This document shows positions 61,985-64,000 of a DNA stretch of 64,000 nucleotides, piece after piece; positions within the stretch are counted from its first letter, which is position 1, and every line of letters starts with the position of its first letter. This DNA is from Pseudomonas brenneri (GTDB taxonomy: Bacteria > Pseudomonadota > Gammaproteobacteria > Pseudomonadales > Pseudomonadaceae). The stretch covers positions 118,215 through 182,214 of the forward strand of contig NZ_VFIL01000011.1 in the NCBI RefSeq assembly GCF_007858285.1, in the 5' to 3' direction. Both the position numbers and the translations under genes were made by a program. The notes beneath the pieces were generated by a model, which worked only from the letters and a program-made list of their open reading frames with translations, was not told where the DNA came from and made no database searches.

Positions 61985-63214
61985 ATGCCCTTCACTCGCA
62001 CCCTACTCGCCCTGTCCATGGGCATGGTCATGCTGCAAAACCCGGCCTTCGCCGCCCCGCCGTTGTCGATGACCGACGGCGTGGCCCAGGTCAACATCCA
62101 GGACAGCAACGCCTGGGTAGAGATCAGCAAAGCCGCTTTCGAACACAACATCCGCACCCTGCAAGCCAGCCTCGCCGACAAATCGAAAATCTGCGCCGTA
62201 CTCAAGGCTGACGCCTACGGCCACGGTATCGGCCTGCTGATGCCATCGGTGATCAAGCTGGGCGTGCCTTGCGTGGGCGTGGCCAGCAACGAAGAAGCAC
62301 GCGTGGTACGTGAAAGCGGCTTCAAGGGCCAACTGATCCGCGTACGCACCGCCGCGCTGAGCGAGCTGGAAGCCGCGCTGCCGTACAACATGGAAGAGCT
62401 GGTGGGCAACCTCGACTTCGCCGTGCGCGCCAGCCTGATCGCCGAGCATCATGGCCGCCCGCTAGTGGTGCACCTGGGCCTGAACTCCAGCGGCATGAGC
62501 CGTAACGGCGTGGAAATGACCACCGCCCAGGGCCGGCGCGATGCGGTCGCCATCACCAAAGTGCCGAACCTGGAAGTGAAGGCAATCATGACCCACTTCG
62601 CCGTCGAAGACGCCGCCGACGTACGCACCGGCCTCAAGGCCTTCAACGAGCAGGCCAACTGGCTGATCAACGTCGCCCAACTGGACCGCAGCAAAATCAC
62701 CCTGCACGCCGCCAACTCCTTCGCCACCCTGGAAGTGCCCGAGTCGCGCCTGGACATGGTGCGCCCCGGTGGCCTGTTGTTCGGTGACACCGTGCCGTCG
62801 TTTACCGAATACAAGCGCGTGATGCAGTTCAAGTCCCACGTGGCCTCGGTCAACAGCTACCCCAAGGGCAACACCGTCGGCTATGACCGCACCTACACCC
62901 TGGCACGGGATTCGAAACTGGCGAACATCACCGTGGGTTATTCCGATGGTTATCGTCGAGCGTTCACCAACAAAGGCATCGTGCTGATCAACGGGCACCG
63001 AGTGCCGGTGGTGGGCAAGGTGTCGATGAACACCTTGATGGTCGACGTCACCGACGTGCCGACCGTGAAGAGCGGCGATGAAGTGGTGTTGTTTGGCAAG
63101 CAGGGGAATGTGCAGACGAGCCAGGCCGAGGTTGAGGATATCAATGGGGCGTTGTTGGCGGATTTGTATACGGTTTGGGGTAATTCCAACCCAAAAGTAC
63201 TGGTCGATAAATAA
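61985..63214 (+). CDS. bar: Periplasmic broad-specificity amino-acid racemase
   Basis: This 409-residue alanine-racemase-fold protein has a signal peptide (MPFTRTLLALSMGMVMLQNP, cleavage near AFA-AP). The PLP lysine is K74 in CAVLKADAYGHG. The opposite-face catalytic Tyr is in NTVGYDRTYTLARDSK. Size and the periplasmic location fit broad-specificity racemases that make D-amino acids for cell-wall control, rather than cytoplasmic Alr. Upstream (61855-61984) no regulator is seen. Confidence 0.88.
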   Translation: MPFTRTLLALSMGMVMLQNPAFAAPPLSMTDGVAQVNIQDSNAWVEISKAAFEHNIRTLQASLADKSKICAVLKADAYGHGIGLLMPSVIKLGVPCVGVASNEEARVVRESGFKGQLIRVRTAALSELEAALPYNMEELVGNLDFAVRASLIAEHHGRPLVVHLGLNSSGMSRNGVEMTTAQGRRDAVAITKVPNLEVKAIMTHFAVEDAADVRTGLKAFNEQANWLINVAQLDRSKITLHAANSFATLEVPESRLDMVRPGGLLFGDTVPSFTEYKRVMQFKSHVASVNSYPKGNTVGYDRTYTLARDSKLANITVGYSDGYRRAFTNKGIVLINGHRVPVVGKVSMNTLMVDVTDVPTVKSGDEVVLFGKQGNVQTSQAEVEDINGALLADLYTVWGNSNPKVLVDK

Positions 63215-63250
63215 GCCGCAACAGCTCGGCCTCTAAGCTGAACACAATTC

Positions 63251-63283
63251 AAATGTGGGAGCGGGCTTGTTCGCTCCCACATT
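63251..63283. repeat. Single REP hairpin
   Basis: AATGTGGGAGCG and CGCTCCCACATT flank a short GGCTTGTT loop, about 40 bases after the racemase stop. It can act as the 3' end of both convergent genes. Confidence 0.75.
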
Positions 63284-63312
63284 GGTTTACAGACGCCGAT
63301 ACCAAAATCAAA

Positions 63313-63774
63313 TCAGGTATTTCGCACCCAGCCAGACCTTATTTTATCTTTATAGTTTACCTTTACATTCTCTTCAAACTCAGCCAAATGGTACGGAGAG
63401 CCACTTGCTCGGACATAAGTACCAGCTCTTAATTTTGACAATACTTCAGATGCCAACCGCTCATAATTCACCGACCCTATAAAACCTGGAAACTCATTTC
63501 CACCGCGATGCCCAACAATATAATTTATCCTGTGAACGTCCGTGATAGGCTCCTCAAAGAAGTGATGTTTTTTCTTAAACTCCTCCATTCTCTGCCTATG
63601 CTGCTCAATCAAATCTATTTCCTCAGCAGTTAAAAACTTGTTCAATTCCTCCTTTTCTGAGTTTCTGAGAAGTCCCCCGAGACTACTTTCAACCAACTTT
63701 AGATCCCGTTCACGCCGAATAGCATCCGCAGTTTTATTATCCAAAGAAGGCTCACTTACAAATTCATATTCCAT
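63313..63774 (-). CDS. AT-rich hypothetical protein
   Basis: This is a 153-residue product (158 from ATG 63789), mainly helical and charged (TADAIRRERDLKLVESSLGG; EEIDLIEQHRQRMEEFKKKH), with a C-terminal part FPGFIGSVNYERLASEVLSK. Codon use is much more AT-rich than in the chromosome around it, which suggests horizontal transfer. Two starts are possible: 63774 has GGAG nine bases ahead, 63789 has AAAGG four bases ahead. I do not recognise a family. The upstream DNA leads into the low-quality end of the window. Confidence 0.6.
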   Translation of the reverse strand: MEYEFVSEPSLDNKTADAIRRERDLKLVESSLGGLLRNSEKEELNKFLTAEEIDLIEQHRQRMEEFKKKHHFFEEPITDVHRINYIVGHRGGNEFPGFIGSVNYERLASEVLSKLRAGTYVRASGSPYHLAEFEENVKVNYKDKIRSGWVRNT

Positions 63775-63918
63775 AATATTAATCTCCATTAAACCTTTAT
63801 CAAATAGATATCAAAAGCACACAAAAAATATAAACCAACCACCAATAAAGAGAACCTGTGAAAATCTGCAACCTTTATAGTTTTTCGCCATAAGGCATAT
63901 AGCATATAGATAGTTAAA

Positions 63919-64000
63919 TGGAGGGGGGGGGGGGGGGGGGTTTTTTGGGGGAAAGGGGACGGAATTTTTGTAGCAATTAAATAACCCCCTTTCCTTTAGC
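63919..64000. other. Probable assembly artefact at the contig end
   Basis: A long G homopolymer starts at about 63922, followed by TTTTTT, more G and A runs, and short low-complexity sequence. This is not typical of this genome and looks like an erroneous read end. Confidence 0.75.

Overview
The window is high-GC chromosomal DNA from a Pseudomonas of the fluorescens group. The gene content and order match the choline/glycine betaine/carnitine catabolic region of pseudomonads (P. aeruginosa PA5372 to PA5419 neighbourhood), and the intergenic spaces carry many REP elements of the GTAGGAGCGAGCTTGCTCGCG and GTGGGAGCGGGCTTGCTCGCG types typical of that group. The last ~80 bases (poly-G, then low-complexity sequence) look like a degraded contig end.

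Layout. 1-4202 (minus): sarcosine oxidase soxA (cut by the window edge), soxD, soxB and glyA. 4462-6321: a TraX-like membrane protein and a threonine aldolase. 6378-10714: an accessory module of a flavin amino-acid 2-monooxygenase, an NCS1 permease and a nitrilase-family amidase. 11152-13829: divergent gbcB/gbcA, glycine betaine demethylation. 13847-16740: an accessory island with nested REPs, repeats built on DnaA-box-like 9-mers, and a three-gene minus-strand operon that looks like a pore-forming effector with two paralogous membrane immunity proteins. 16743-25165 (minus): a GNAT enzyme, ETF-like subunits, dgcB, dgcA, a DUF5943-type protein and an M19 dipeptidase homologue (dimethylglycine demethylation). 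25386-26237: a LprI-like protein and a DUF3010 protein. 26386-31056: cdhR and caiX-cdhC-cdhA-cdhB (carnitine to betaine). 31787-44649: gbdR, sdaB, cbcXWV (quaternary amine ABC importer), betT, betI, betB, betA. 44868-48468: a RraA-like protein and a TldD/TldE-type pair. 48741-63214: mixed genes, including a RhlA homologue with an MFS exporter, dbpA, a YhiN-type flavoprotein, a YccS-type protein, a periplasmic solute-binding protein, an ElaA-type GNAT, a winged-helix protein, a YgjP-type metallopeptidase, a REC-PAS-GGDEF-EAL protein, a PL7 alginate lyase and a periplasmic broad-specificity racemase. 63313-63774: an AT-rich unknown gene.

How it works together. BetT and CbcXWV import choline, betaine and carnitine. 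BetA and BetB oxidise choline to betaine under BetI. Carnitine enters via CaiX and is converted toward betaine by CdhA, CdhC and CdhB under CdhR. GbcAB demethylates betaine to dimethylglycine, the Dgc proteins with ETF give sarcosine, and SoxBDA(G) gives glycine. GlyA and SdaB turn glycine into serine and pyruvate. GbdR is the expected master activator. Candidate phased operator repeats with a GTCG (or CGAC) core lie upstream of several of these operons.

The strongest candidates for something undescribed are the effector/immunity cassette with its flanking DnaA-box-pair repeats (about 14.1-16.74 kb), the M19 homologue that has lost part of the canonical metal site, and a probable minus-strand small transcript ending at about 31.18 kb.
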